Assembly (NCBI RefSeq): GCF_030291075.1
Contig: NZ_CP127407.1
Coordinates: 4,276,001-4,340,000, forward strand
DNA: 64,000 nt
Direction of reading: 5' to 3'
DNA from: Stenotrophomonas sp. 57
GTDB taxonomy: Bacteria > Pseudomonadota > Gammaproteobacteria > Xanthomonadales > Xanthomonadaceae
Below the pieces are notes generated by a model that was not told where the DNA came from, searched no databases, and saw only the letters and a list, made by a program, of their open reading frames with translations. Below, in pieces: positions 16,399 through 27,940 of the stretch. The position numbers were made by a program, and so were the translations under genes. Every line of letters starts with the position of its first letter. Positions within the stretch are counted from its first letter, which is position 1.

Positions 16399-18015
16399 AT
16401 GCATTCACCCGCACCGCGCCGCCTCTGGCTGGCCTGGGCGCTGCTGCTGGCCGCGCCGATGGCCGCCGCACAGTCACCGCAATGCGGCCTGTTCAGGGCG
16501 GACGAAGGCAGTGGTACGCTGCGCATCAGCTCGCCGAACCGCGGCGAGCAGAAGCACTTCGGCAGTGCCCCGTCTCCGGTCGCCTTCCAGCAGATCGACG
16601 GAAAGCTGCAACTGGTGAACCTGGAGTACGGCCTGCCCAGCGCGCTGCAGGTGCGCGATCGTGGCCGGACGGTCGAGGTGGATGGCACGGTCTACATCCT
16701 GCAGGCCCCTGCACAGTGCGCCGCAGCCGCCTCGCCGGCTGAAGGCAGCTGCCTGGCCGATGCGGCGGGGTGCCTGGACAACCGTCGCGAAGCAAGCCCG
16801 ACCGCGCTGGAAGCAGGGTGCCGGGAAGGCGTACCCGGCATGTGCCTGCAACTGGCTGATCGTTGGCACGAGGAGGCCAAACCTAAGGTCGAGGCCGATC
16901 CCACTCTGGCAAAGGCAGCGCTGGACGCCGCCCTGTCCGGCATCAAACTTCCCGCCGCCTGTGACGACGGTGGCTTCGAGCAGGGAACCCCGGCGTGTGC
17001 CGCCGCACTCGAGGCCGACCCCGCGGTGCAGGAGCAGCTGGTCAAGGCGGCGATGACGGCAGCCATGACCGAAGCCATGGTGACGATGACGGCGCCGACC
17101 GTGCCGGTGATCGTTCCGGCCGAGCGGCGGCAACAGTTGTTGCGGCTGTGCCGCGAGGTACCGCACGGCGGCTTCTGCACCCGCGTGGCTGAGCTGTCCT
17201 GGGAGGCGGGAGATCCCCAGCAGGCGGTGCAGGCCCTGGCTGCGGCCTGCCCCCCCGGCAATGACACCGCCACCTGCGAGCGCCTGTCGGCGTTGCAGGC
17301 GGTGGGTGCATCGTTGCAGCCGCAGCCAGCAACGGTCCTGCCCTGCGGCAATTACCGGTCCGACGGCGGCCTGATGGACACGCTGGACTTCGGTGACAAC
17401 GGCCTGGTCGGTGTGGGCTGGAGCAGCCATCTTCGCGCACGCGTCGAAGCGGGCGACATCCGCATCCGCCACGACCGGGATGGCGACCTCGTGCTGCGCC
17501 CGCTGCCGGGCGGCCAGTTGCTGGGCCTGGATAACTGGACCCGCTTCCAGGTGTTCGTCCCCACCGGGAAGGGCCCGACCCGCTGCAGTGCACCGAAGCA
17601 GTTCAAGGTGCTGCCACTGCCGCAGGATTGCCCGCTGGCGCTGGCCAACGAGGACGGTGCCGAAGCCTGCTGCGCGCAGGGCAAGCTGCAGGGCTGCAAC
17701 ATTCTCGGCAACCGTCTAGCGCTGTCCGGGCATTGGCTGCAGGCCATCGAGCACTACACCACGGTCTGCCGTGCCGGTGTCCGCGAGGGTTGCGAGAATC
17801 TGGTCACCGCACAAGGCAACGGTGCGGAGGTGGACGCGCGTCGAATCCTGGAACAGCTGTGCAAGGCCGACCGCAGCGGCCTGCATGTGGCCTGCGACGT
17901 GCTCGAAACGCAGAACTGGGAGCTGATCACGCTGGGCAGTGCCCTGCAGAAGGCGGTTGACGAGGCGGCGGTGGACGACACTCCGGTACCGCGCAACGCC
18001 AACCGCAAGCGCTGA
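16399..18015 (+). CDS. Secreted cysteine-rich protein, paralogue 2 of 4 (C-terminally extended)
   Basis: 538 residues; start at ATG 16399 after AAGGAG, with signal peptide cut before QSPQCGLF. It shares the layout of paralogue 1: CG-F/Y opening, GSCLADAAGC, CREGVPGMC, CREVPHGGFC, then LPCGNYRSDGG and LLGLDNWTRF. It carries an extra ~140 residues with more cysteine pairs (CAQGKLQGC, CRAGVREGC), resembling additional Sel1/Hcp-type helical hairpins. It lies 37 bases after paralogue 1 and is probably co-transcribed. The extension suggests growth by repeat addition. Function unknown. Confidence 0.82.
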   Translation: MHSPAPRRLWLAWALLLAAPMAAAQSPQCGLFRADEGSGTLRISSPNRGEQKHFGSAPSPVAFQQIDGKLQLVNLEYGLPSALQVRDRGRTVEVDGTVYILQAPAQCAAAASPAEGSCLADAAGCLDNRREASPTALEAGCREGVPGMCLQLADRWHEEAKPKVEADPTLAKAALDAALSGIKLPAACDDGGFEQGTPACAAALEADPAVQEQLVKAAMTAAMTEAMVTMTAPTVPVIVPAERRQQLLRLCREVPHGGFCTRVAELSWEAGDPQQAVQALAAACPPGNDTATCERLSALQAVGASLQPQPATVLPCGNYRSDGGLMDTLDFGDNGLVGVGWSSHLRARVEAGDIRIRHDRDGDLVLRPLPGGQLLGLDNWTRFQVFVPTGKGPTRCSAPKQFKVLPLPQDCPLALANEDGAEACCAQGKLQGCNILGNRLALSGHWLQAIEHYTTVCRAGVREGCENLVTAQGNGAEVDARRILEQLCKADRSGLHVACDVLETQNWELITLGSALQKAVDEAAVDDTPVPRNANRKR

Positions 18016-18021
18016 GCCGGC

Positions 18022-18053
18022 CAGGGCCTGTCCGCAGCTTCGGACGGGCCCTG
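18022..18053 (+). terminator. Strong hairpin after paralogue 2
   Basis: A 13-bp stem with one G-U pair (18022-18034 with 18041-18053, loop CAGCTT), 6 bases after the stop of paralogue 2. No T-run follows, so it may act as an attenuator, RNA stabiliser or weak terminator. Confidence 0.55.
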
Positions 18054-18231
18054 ATCGTCGTGATCGACACACTTTGGGCGGGTTGCTCCCGCCAGCCTGC
18101 AAGGGTTTCCGACGGAACTCACTGCTGCGTCCGGGCGGCTCCCTATCATGGATTTCACTGGAACTGGCGGGCATGCTCAGGTCATCGCCCAATGCGTACT
18201 CCAGCATCTCCATTCGTACCGAGAAGGCGAA

Positions 18232-19413
18232 ATGCCGCTAGTTGCTCCACGCTTGCACGCCCAGTCGCCAGTGATCGGCGTACTTCTGCTGTCTCTTTCT
18301 CTTCCGACCTCGGCATCTGGACTCGCGTGTGGCGTCTTCAGCGACCAACACGGAAGTTCGAAGATGGTTGTCGAGGCACCGGATAGAGGACATGCCATCT
18401 CCTACAACGGAAGTCATTCCCGATTCGCCCTGCAACAATCCGGGGACGACATGATCATCGTCAACCTCAGCACCGGCTATGCCCGCTCCGTGGGTGCAGA
18501 TCAGGCAGGACAGGCTCTTCACGACGATGGAACGCACTACTCGCTGATCGAACCGTCGCAGTGCTCGGCCGCACTCAGGCATCCCGCAGACAGCTGTCTC
18601 GCAGATCCCAAGCAATGCGTGGACATGCGGCATTCCATGGAAACCACCGCCCTTGAGGATGCATGTGCGGAAGGCGTGCCTTACATGTGCATGGCATTGC
18701 CGGAGAAGTACATTGAGCATCTGATCGATACCGGCACCATCGCCCCGGCGGAGGAGCTGGTCACCAGAATGCGGGCGACGCTGGAGAAGCAGCTGGCCGC
18801 GATGCCGCTGCCCGCCGAGTGCCAGGATCCCGACAGCACCACCTCGGGGCCAGCGTGTCTGGCTCAGCTCGAGGAAAAACCCGAACTGTTGAGTTCATTC
18901 AGGAACGCGATTGTCGCCGCTTCTTTGGGGCTGCATGCAGCCACTGTGGCCACCGCCACCCTTCCAAAGGATCACAGGGAAACGTTGCATGACTTCTGCA
19001 CGAAGACGCCTGATGGTGCGTTCTGTCGCAAAGTCGCCGATCTGCACGCTTCGGCAGGCGACCTTGGACGGGCAATAGAGGCCCTGGAACTGGCATGCAC
19101 CGGTGGCCGGAGCCTCGACTGCGCATTGCTGGAACCACTTCGCGGACTGGTCTCGGACCTGCAGCCAGCCAAGAGCGTGGAGCTTCCGCAAGGAACGTTC
19201 GTCTCGTTGGGCGGCATCATAAGCTCCCTTACTTTCACTGAAGACGGCAGTGTCTCCGCGCCGTTCGGCCAACTGCAGGCCCGGCTGGAAAATGACCGAA
19301 TCCATCTCAAGCATGCAAGAGTTGGAGAGCTGATCCTCCAGCCGCTGCTCAACGGAGATCTGCTCGGCATCGGGCAGCACGTTGGATTCGACTACTTCAG
19401 GGCGACCGAGTAA
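18232..19413 (+). CDS. Secreted cysteine-rich protein, paralogue 3 of 4 (divergent)
   Basis: 393 residues; start at ATG 18232 after GAGAAGG, with a signal peptide ending near SASGLACG. It keeps the family features [39 protein letters not shown] and CTGGRSLDC, and ends [13 protein letters not shown]. The Cys that opens the C-terminal domain in the other three (PCG-x-Y/F) is Gln here (LPQGTFVS), and the terminal Cys is absent, so one disulfide is probably lost. The coding sequence looks lower in GC than its neighbours. Function unknown. Confidence 0.8.
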   Translation: MPLVAPRLHAQSPVIGVLLLSLSLPTSASGLACGVFSDQHGSSKMVVEAPDRGHAISYNGSHSRFALQQSGDDMIIVNLSTGYARSVGADQAGQALHDDGTHYSLIEPSQCSAALRHPADSCLADPKQCVDMRHSMETTALEDACAEGVPYMCMALPEKYIEHLIDTGTIAPAEELVTRMRATLEKQLAAMPLPAECQDPDSTTSGPACLAQLEEKPELLSSFRNAIVAASLGLHAATVATATLPKDHRETLHDFCTKTPDGAFCRKVADLHASAGDLGRAIEALELACTGGRSLDCALLEPLRGLVSDLQPAKSVELPQGTFVSLGGIISSLTFTEDGSVSAPFGQLQARLENDRIHLKHARVGELILQPLLNGDLLGIGQHVGFDYFRATE

Positions 19414-19487
19414 GAGGGGCTGATCGCCACGTCTCCAAGGGACGGGGCCTTCCAGCGGTGCGTGGCCGTTGCGGTAAAGTACGCGCC

Positions 19488-20384
19488 ATGAACGAATTCG
19501 AGCGCGTGCGCGCCTACCTCACCGACCTGCAGGACCGCATCTGTGCGGCGATCGAGGCCGTCGATGGCCAGGCCCGCTTCCAGGAAGACCTGTGGCAGCG
19601 TGCCGAGGGCGGTGGCGGGCGTACCCGCGTGCTGCGTGACGGTGCGGTGTTCGAGCAGGCCGGCATCGGCTTCTCCGACGTGGCCGGCAGCCGCCTGCCG
19701 CCGTCGGCCTCGGCCAACCGCCCGGAACTGGCCGGCGCCTCCTGGCGCGCCACCGGCGTGTCGCTGGTGTTCCACCCGCTCAACCCCTACGTGCCGACCA
19801 CCCATGCCAACGTGCGCTTCTTCCAGGCGCAGCGCGACGGTGAAGTGGTGGCCAGCTGGTTCGGCGGCGGTTTCGACCTGACCCCGTTCTATCCGTTCGA
19901 TGAAGATGTGCAGCACTGGCACCGCGTCGCACGCGATCTGTGTGCGCCGTTCGGCGACGAACGCTATGCCGCACACAAGCGCTGGTGCGACGAGTACTTC
20001 TTCCTGCGCCACCGCAATGAAACGCGCGGTGTCGGCGGTCTGTTCTTCGACGACCTGCACGGCGACTTCGAGCGCGATTTCGCTTATCTGCGTGCGGTCG
20101 GCGATGGCTTCCTCGATGCGTACCTGCCGATCGTGCAGCAGCGCAAGGACGCCCTCTATGGCGAGCGCGAACGCGAGTTCCAGCTGTACCGCCGCGGCCG
20201 CTATGTGGAGTTCAACCTGGTCTATGACCGCGGCACGCTGTTCGGCCTGCAGAGTGGTGGCCGCAGCGAGAGCATCCTGATGAGCCTGCCGCCGCGGGTG
20301 CGCTGGGAATACGGTTTCAGCCCGGAAGCGGGCAGCGCCGAGGCGCGCCTGGCCGACTACCTGGTGCCGCGCGACTGGCTCTGA
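19488..20384 (+). CDS. hemF: Aerobic coproporphyrinogen III oxidase
   Basis: 298 residues, matching the usual HemF length. Conserved blocks include [32 protein letters not shown] and [17 protein letters not shown]. It oxidatively decarboxylates coproporphyrinogen III to protoporphyrinogen IX with oxygen, in the cytosol. It sits between paralogues 3 and 4 of the secreted cysteine-rich family, with 74 and 94 bases of spacing. Nothing suggests a functional link to them. Confidence 0.97.
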   Translation: MNEFERVRAYLTDLQDRICAAIEAVDGQARFQEDLWQRAEGGGGRTRVLRDGAVFEQAGIGFSDVAGSRLPPSASANRPELAGASWRATGVSLVFHPLNPYVPTTHANVRFFQAQRDGEVVASWFGGGFDLTPFYPFDEDVQHWHRVARDLCAPFGDERYAAHKRWCDEYFFLRHRNETRGVGGLFFDDLHGDFERDFAYLRAVGDGFLDAYLPIVQQRKDALYGEREREFQLYRRGRYVEFNLVYDRGTLFGLQSGGRSESILMSLPPRVRWEYGFSPEAGSAEARLADYLVPRDWL

Positions 20385-20478
20385 AGTTCCGGTGCCACGG
20401 CTGACGGTGGCGCCTGCGTTGCCTGTGGTGCGCCCTGCACCGGACAGGTCCTGTGCCACCTCCTTCAAGGACGAACCG

Positions 20479-21642
20479 ATGTCTGCTGCTGTTTTCCTTC
20501 GCCCCCGCGCTGCGGGCTGGCGTTCCCTGCTGTTGCTGGCCCTGGCCTCGGCCAGCCTGCCGGCTGCCGCGCAGTCGATGGCCTGTGGCACCTACAAGGA
20601 CAGCAGCGGCAACACCACGCTGACCCTCGAGAGTGAAGGCCACGGCTCCCTGTCCGGCCCCTACCAGGCTACCGAGAATCTGCTCATCGCCCGCCAGGAA
20701 GACGTGCTCGGTACCGGCAACCTGTCCACCGGCCAGCTGGAGAACTGGTACTTCTCGGACAACGACCGCACGATCAGCACGCCCTATCGCGAGTTCACCC
20801 GTGAGCACGCCGCCGCCTGCAAGGCGATGCCAGAGCCCGTGGAAGACGGTTGCGTGATGAACACCTCCGAGTGCCTGGAGGCGCTGCCGGAGGCCGCACC
20901 CGTGAAACTGCACGCCTGGTGTGCCGAGGGCGTGGGCGCAGCCTGCATGCGGTTGCTGGAGACCTACCAGGAACAGGCCAACGCAGCGGCACCGAAAGTG
21001 ACGGACCCGCCGACGCCTGAGATCTGCAAGGAGGAATCACCGTCCTTCGACGCTGAAGGCTGCATGGCGGCAGCCAGGAAGGTCGCCTCGCAGATGGCAG
21101 GGGAGGCACTGCTGGGCCTGCGGCATTCGGTCGATGCGCCCTTGCCGCCGGCGCAGCTGGATGAGCTGGCGGCACTCTGCCGCGAACAGCGCGGCGAGAC
21201 CTTATGTGAAGCGGCGGCCGAGTCGCTGTGGAGCGGCGGGCGCCTGCAGCAGGCACGTGAGGCATTGCAGCTGGCCTGCGCACAGCGCGCGGATGCGCCG
21301 TCCTGCGGACCGGCCAAGGACCTCGCTGCTGTTGCCGGTGCGACCGCAGCGGCACTTGAACCGATCGCCGCCACCGCTCTGCCCTGCGGCAGCTTTGTCG
21401 CCGAACGCAGCGTGCTGTCGCAGCTGCGCTTCCTGGATGGCGGCATCGTGGAAGCCGGTGGTGAGGACGTGCGCCTGCGCGCGAGCCTGCGCGACGGCCA
21501 GGTGCTCCTGCACCGCGATGTCGGCAGCGACTTCGTGCTGCAGCTGCTGCAGAACGGCAACCTGGTGGGCGTCGACAGCGGCAACCGCTTCGCGTACTAC
21601 GAGCGCAAGGCGACTGCAGGCAACGTCCGCTGCACTCCCTGA
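20479..21642 (+). CDS. Secreted cysteine-rich protein, paralogue 4 of 4
   Basis: 387 residues; start at ATG 20479 after AAGGA, with a signal peptide ending PAAAQSMACG. Family features are MACGTYKDSSG, GCVMNTSEC, CAEGVGAAC, CREQRGETLC, CAQRADAPSC, LPCGSFVAERS and the ending LVGVDSGNRFAYYE. It is similar in architecture to paralogue 1 but separated from the others by hemF. Function unknown. A SMAG repeat follows 10 bases after the stop. Confidence 0.82.
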   Translation: MSAAVFLRPRAAGWRSLLLLALASASLPAAAQSMACGTYKDSSGNTTLTLESEGHGSLSGPYQATENLLIARQEDVLGTGNLSTGQLENWYFSDNDRTISTPYREFTREHAAACKAMPEPVEDGCVMNTSECLEALPEAAPVKLHAWCAEGVGAACMRLLETYQEQANAAAPKVTDPPTPEICKEESPSFDAEGCMAAARKVASQMAGEALLGLRHSVDAPLPPAQLDELAALCREQRGETLCEAAAESLWSGGRLQQAREALQLACAQRADAPSCGPAKDLAAVAGATAAALEPIAATALPCGSFVAERSVLSQLRFLDGGIVEAGGEDVRLRASLRDGQVLLHRDVGSDFVLQLLQNGNLVGVDSGNRFAYYERKATAGNVRCTP

Positions 21643-21652
21643 GCAGCGTGAT

Positions 21653-21712
21653 GTAGCGCCGAGTCCACGCTCGGCTGACGAACCAGCGCAGCCGAGCAGG
21701 GGCTCGGCTCTA
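21653..21712. repeat. SMAG/REP element pair
   Basis: GTAG-bounded palindrome GCCGAGTCCACGCTCGGC followed by its inverted partner ending GGCTCGGCTCTA, forming a long hairpin. It lies between convergent genes. Confidence 0.88.
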
Positions 21713-21717
21713 TGTCG

Positions 21718-22197
21718 TCAGGTGCTCTTCCTGGGGACGATGGTGATGTGCCCGTTGATTTCCAGCAGGGCCAGCTCGACATCCTCCACCCCCAGGCAGC
21801 CCTGCTGGCGCATGGCGGCGTCGAAATCGGCACGCGTGACCTGCTCCCGGCGCAGAACGGCGTCGAACAGGCGCCCATCACGCGCGATTACCACCGGTTC
21901 TCCCTCCACCAGCCGCTCAATCCGGCGGCTGCGGGTACTCACCCAGCCCACGCCGTAGTTGAGCAGGATAAGGGTGGCCGCCAGCAACAGGCCGCCGCCC
22001 AGCGAGGTGTCGGTGCCCAGCAGCGCGTTCTGTACCGCGTTGCCCAGCAGCACCACCAGCAGCACGTCGAACGGGGTGATCTGCCCCAGCGGGCGCTTGC
22101 CACTGAGCCGGACCATGCCCAGCACCACGACGTAGACCACCACCGCACGCAGGATGAACTCCCACCACGGCATCGCCAGTGCGAACAGGTCGGGCAT
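21718..22197 (-). CDS. DUF421 (YetF-type) membrane protein
   Basis: 159 residues. An N-terminal part with three membrane helices (VVVYVVVLGMVRLSGKRPLG, LLVVLLGNAVQNALLG, LLLAATLILLNYGVG) is followed by a cytosolic DUF421 domain (GEPVVIARDGRLFDAVLRR). Start at MPDLFAL (22197); the frame is open upstream through the palindrome and sRNA but without coding character. Function of the family is unclear. It may be expressed from a promoter overlapping the sRNA terminator region. Confidence 0.88.
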   Translation of the reverse strand: MPDLFALAMPWWEFILRAVVVYVVVLGMVRLSGKRPLGQITPFDVLLVVLLGNAVQNALLGTDTSLGGGLLLAATLILLNYGVGWVSTRSRRIERLVEGEPVVIARDGRLFDAVLRREQVTRADFDAAMRQQGCLGVEDVELALLEINGHITIVPRKST

Positions 22198-22237
22198 TGC
22201 GGGTTCCCCAGCTGGACAGTGGCCCAGCCTAGCACCT

Positions 22238-22280
22238 GGGGTCAGATCCCTTTGCCCGCGGGGCAAAGGGATCTGACCCC
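22238..22280. repeat. Perfect 20-bp inverted repeat of GGGGTCAGATCC type
   Basis: Arms 22238-22257 and 22261-22280 are perfectly complementary around a 3-base loop (GCG). Related palindromes lie at 25734-25772 and 43719-43748. It is positioned between the DUF421 start and the sRNA terminator, so it could form a strong hairpin in the DUF421 leader. Confidence 0.9.
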
Positions 22281-22302
22281 ATCTGCGATACCGGCGGCAC
22301 AA

Positions 22303-22425
22303 ATAAAAAGCCCCGCTGACCAGGGGGAGGTCAACGGGGCCGGGGAACGGGCACTTGGGGAGGAGTCCCCGTTCCGAGATCTGCTCCAGGGGATGGGAGA
22401 GATCCACAACAGGCGTTGCGCCTGT
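22303..22425 (-). ncRNA. sX13: sX13-like small RNA downstream of polA
   Basis: On the minus strand a TATAAC -10 box (22436-22431) precedes about 123 bases that fold into four consecutive hairpins. The first has stem ACAGGCG/CGCCTGT. The second is closed by GATCT/AGATC with CATCCCC in the loop, and the third by GGAACGGG/CCCGTTCC with TCCTCCCC. The fourth is a terminator (GCCCCGTTGACC/GGTCAGCGGGGC) with loop TCCCCC and tail TTTTTATTT. Three C-rich, anti-Shine-Dalgarno-like loops, the size and the position after polA match sX13 of Xanthomonas, a virulence-related sRNA acting on GGAG-type ribosome binding sites. The assignment relies on recalled literature. The 142 bases between polA and the sRNA hold no other feature. 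Confidence 0.85.
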
Positions 22426-22567
22426 CGAGAGTTATAGAAGCACTCCGAACACTAACGGTTCGTGAAGGGGCCCAATTTAATCAGCTTCCATCGGGGCAAC
22501 ATTCATGAGCGAGTCAGAAACTTCCGGCGGATGAACAAATTCACGTCGTTTTCGGCCTGAAAACGCG

Positions 22568-25342
<2,775 letters not shown>

Positions 25343-25441
25343 GGGTCGATTCTACGCGCCCGTGCCTGCACCGCGGCGACACGGTCCCCACGCCGCGATG
25401 GGGCATAATCGAAGCCCATTCCAGGCAAAGGAACCCCACCC

Positions 25442-25726
25442 ATGAAGACTCTGATGCTGGCCTCCCTGCTCCTGCTGGCCGGCTGCGCCAGCATGGGTGG
25501 TGCCGGGGCTCCCCCGGTCGACGTCAAGGGCGCCGATGTCTCCAAGCGGACCATGGACAACGGTGACACCATCGAGGAGTACCGCGTGTCCGGGCAGCTG
25601 CGCATGGTCAAGGTGACCCCGTCGCGCGGCGCGCCGTACTACATGTACGACAAGAACGGCGATGGTCGTTTCGACAACGACAAGGACGGCGTGTCGCCGG
25701 TGTACTGGAAGCTGTACAGCTGGTGA
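25442..25726 (+). CDS. Small lipoprotein (DUF2782-like)
   Basis: 94 residues with a lipobox LLAGC at residues 15-19, so it should be an acylated periplasmic lipoprotein. The mature part has the pattern EEYRVSGQLRMVKVTPSRG followed by YYMYDKNGDGRFD, resembling DUF2782 proteins encoded near polA in gammaproteobacteria. Divergent from polA; both promoters lie within 25343-25441. Function unknown. Confidence 0.85.
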   Translation: MKTLMLASLLLLAGCASMGGAGAPPVDVKGADVSKRTMDNGDTIEEYRVSGQLRMVKVTPSRGAPYYMYDKNGDGRFDNDKDGVSPVYWKLYSW

Positions 25727-25733
25727 GGTGACC

Positions 25734-25772
25734 GGGGTCGGACCCCTTTCCAAAGGAAAGGGCTCTGACCCC
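25734..25772. repeat. Inverted repeat of GGGGTCRGA type
   Basis: 18-base arms (25734-25751, 25755-25772) with two mismatches around loop AAA; relative of the repeat at 22238. It directly follows the lipoprotein stop and may act as a terminator. Confidence 0.8.
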
Positions 25773-25797
25773 CATCATGGCAATCGGCACGGCCCCC

Positions 25798-25834
25798 ACA
25801 AAGAACAACGCCGGCGCGCATCCTGCGGCCGGCG
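25798..25834 (-). terminator. Rho-independent terminator of the universal stress gene
   Basis: 7-bp stem CGCCGGC/GCCGGCG (25809-25815 with 25828-25834), followed on the minus strand by the T-rich TTGTTCTTTGT. Confidence 0.7.
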
Positions 25835-25876
25835 TCGGGTCCCCTCCCCGGGAACGCTTGAATCAGTGGGTGTGGA

Positions 25877-26323
25877 TCAGCGGATGACCAGCACCGGCAG
25901 AGTGCTGCGTGCCAGCACTTCGGCGGTCTGGCTGCCCAGCAGCACGCGGGTCACGCCGCGGCGGCCGTGCGAGGTCATCACGATCAGGTCGCTGTTGCGC
26001 TCGCCCGCCGTCTCGATGATGCCGTCGGCCGCATAGCGGTCCAGCACATGCACCGGATTGGCGGTAATGCCCTGCTCGGCCGCCTTGGCCAGCGCCGGCT
26101 GCAGCACCTTCTGCGCGCCTTCCTCGCGGTCAGCCTTGTACTCGGGGCTGTTCATGTAGCCCACGCTCCAGCCCATGGCGTCGTACATGCCGACGGCCCA
26201 CGGCTCGGAGACAGTCACGATATCGACCTCGGCATTGAGGTCCTTGGCCAGCTCCAGGCCCTTGGCCAGGCCCTTGTCGGCCAGCTCGGACCCGTCGGTG
26301 GCAATCAGGATGCGCTTGTACAT
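25877..26323 (-). CDS. Universal stress protein (UspA family)
   Basis: 148 residues, single Usp domain. It opens KRILIATDGSELADKGLAKG and ends with the nucleotide-binding loop SHGRRGVTRVLLGSQ and LPVLVIR. Family members bind ATP and accumulate under starvation or redox stress; the specific role is unknown. Start at MYKRIL (26323), with the frame open upstream. It is monocistronic, with its own terminator. Confidence 0.93.
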   Translation of the reverse strand: MYKRILIATDGSELADKGLAKGLELAKDLNAEVDIVTVSEPWAVGMYDAMGWSVGYMNSPEYKADREEGAQKVLQPALAKAAEQGITANPVHVLDRYAADGIIETAGERNSDLIVMTSHGRRGVTRVLLGSQTAEVLARSTLPVLVIR

Positions 26324-26507
26324 GGTGGGGCTCCGTGGCGATCTGCCAGATGGGAACGTCACCATTACACACCGGATGTGCAGGCTGCGCCTTGAGCAGG
26401 ATCAATCCGGCGCCGCGCAGCGGCGTGTGCGCACCGTCCGCTTGCGCGCACCGGTCGGGCGGCAGTGCTCGGCGGGCGGCGCACTGCCGCGCCCAAGGAC
26501 GACCGAC

Positions 26508-26654
26508 ATGCAGGACAACAAGCCGCCCGTCTGGAGTTCCCAGAAATCCATCATGGTCGCCGCGATCATCGCCTTGGCGGCGCTGTTCGGCGGTTACCAG
26601 ATCGGCACGGACATGGCGCTGCGCGACAACGCCCTTCAGGCAGCGGGCAAGTAA
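26508..26654 (+). CDS. Small single-pass membrane protein (48 residues)
   Basis: A short gene with AAGGAC about 8 bases before ATG 26508. The product has a hydrophilic start (MQDNKPPVWSSQ), one membrane helix (IMVAAIIALAALFGGYQIG) and a short charged tail. It is divergent from the universal stress gene and followed by a SMAG element 10 bases after the stop, as is typical of real gene ends in this window. Function unknown. Confidence 0.7.
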   Translation: MQDNKPPVWSSQKSIMVAAIIALAALFGGYQIGTDMALRDNALQAAGK

Positions 26655-26663
26655 CCTTCTTCT

Positions 26664-26722
26664 GTAGAGCCGAGTCCATGCTCGGCTGCTTCATCCGTAG
26701 CCGAGCATGGGCTCGGCTCTAC
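26664..26722. repeat. SMAG/REP element pair
   Basis: GTAGAGCCGAGTCCATGCTCGGC and the inverted partner GCCGAGCATGGGCTCGGCTC, a 59-base hairpin between convergent genes. Confidence 0.92.
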
Positions 26723-26735
26723 ATCAGGCCCGCCC

Positions 26736-27290
26736 TCAGGCGATCTGCACCACGCGCGCGTTCTGGCACAGCGGATAGCTGGCCACGAATTCGGCGATCG
26801 CGTCGCGCATCGCCTCGAACGATTCGCCGTACATGTACAGCGCGGTCTCGGTCGGGCCCTGCCACCAGCTGCAGATCTCGCCAAGGCCGTCGATGCTCTC
26901 CGACAGCTGTTCAAACACGTGGTTGGAATCGCACTGTTCGTAGACGTCGTCCGGCAGGTTCAGACCGTCCAGATAGATGCCCAGCCCTTCGGTCACGCCG
27001 AAGCTGCGATCGGCCCCGCCCGCACCCTGCAGCTGCGACCCCTTCGGCGCACCCAGTTGCTCCAGCAGGTCGATCAGCTTCGGCACGCCATCCGCATCGA
27101 CCAGTGCCACTTCGATATCGCCGTATTCGACCTCACCCAGATCCGACATCGCGGTGCCGCCGCCGGTGAGCTCGCCCACCTGGGCCGCCTGCAGCAGCGC
27201 GTCGAGCGGATCTTCGAACAGCTCGTGGCGATGCTCGGGCTGCAGCCGGGCATTCAACTTCACGGTGACGTGCAGCGCGGATTCGGTCAT
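26736..27290 (-). CDS. Conserved hypothetical protein (184 residues)
   Basis: A soluble acidic protein without signal peptide or membrane helix. Recognisable features are limited to a Gly-rich GELTGGGTAMSDLGEVEYGD and a tract rich in Asp/Glu; no catalytic motif stands out. Start at MTESALHV (27290), since the frame upstream runs into a repeat. SMAG elements flank it on both sides. I cannot assign a function. Confidence 0.78.
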   Translation of the reverse strand: MTESALHVTVKLNARLQPEHRHELFEDPLDALLQAAQVGELTGGGTAMSDLGEVEYGDIEVALVDADGVPKLIDLLEQLGAPKGSQLQGAGGADRSFGVTEGLGIYLDGLNLPDDVYEQCDSNHVFEQLSESIDGLGEICSWWQGPTETALYMYGESFEAMRDAIAEFVASYPLCQNARVVQIA

Positions 27291-27433
27291 GGGGCGTTCC
27301 TGGAAGATGTCGCCGCCTATTGTAGAGCCGAAGGTAGCGGCACGAGCCGCTGCCAACGTCGCTTGCGACGGCCCGAAGGGTGCCGGTCAGGACAACCGGC
27401 ATCGCCATGCTCGGCTGTCCTTTGCGCACCCCT

Positions 27434-27499
27434 GTAGAGCCGAGCCCATGCTCGGCGGTTCTTCCCGCCAGAGGCAGCCGAGCATGGGCTCGGCTCTAC
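27434..27499. repeat. SMAG/REP element pair, with degenerate copy upstream
   Basis: GTAGAGCCGAGCCCATGCTCGGC with inverted partner ending GGCTCGGCTCTAC. A degraded GTAGAGCCGAAGG-type copy begins at 27322, between the hypothetical gene and this element. Confidence 0.9.
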
Positions 27500-27508
27500 A
27501 ACAGCGCG

Positions 27509-27835
27509 TCAGCGCAGGAAGGGCGTGACCTTGCGCTTCAGCAGCTCCACCAGCACCGGGTCCATGTAATCGTAGTCATCCGGAATATCCAGGCAGATCA
27601 CCCGCTTGCCGTTCAACCAGGCCTTGTAGCGGCTGGACAGCCGGTTGCGGTGGGCGCGCTCCATCACGAACACCAGGTCAGCCCACTGCAGCAGCTCGGG
27701 GCTGAGCACTTCCTCGGCGTCGGCCAGCAGCCCGGCCGAGGCGGTCTCGATGCCCGGCCAATCGGCGAACACGTGCTCAGCTGTGGGGCTGCGCAGGCGG
27801 TTCTGGCTGCAGAGGAAGAGCACGTTGCGGGTCAT
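27509..27835 (-). CDS. Low-molecular-weight protein tyrosine phosphatase-like protein
   Basis: 108 residues with a P-loop CSQNRLRS near the N terminus, fitting C(X)5R-S, and the closing region LDIPDDYDYMDP containing acid residues that could serve as general acid. It resembles the COG4551 group of predicted phosphatases, shorter than classical LMW-PTPs. Substrate unknown. Single gene bounded by SMAG elements on both sides. Confidence 0.85.
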   Translation of the reverse strand: MTRNVLFLCSQNRLRSPTAEHVFADWPGIETASAGLLADAEEVLSPELLQWADLVFVMERAHRNRLSSRYKAWLNGKRVICLDIPDDYDYMDPVLVELLKRKVTPFLR

Positions 27836-27849
27836 GCGTACGCACCTTT

Positions 27850-27915
27850 GTAGAGCCGAGCCATGCTCGGCTGGTTTTATCCGCCAAAAAGCAGCCGAGC
27901 ATGGCTCGGCTCTAC
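27850..27915. repeat. SMAG/REP element pair
   Basis: GTAGAGCCGAGCCATGCTCGGC and inverted GCCGAGCATGGCTCGGCTC; 66 bases between the phosphatase start and the uvrD end. Confidence 0.92.
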
Positions 27916-27940
27916 AGGAGTTCCCGCCCCCCGACGGTGA

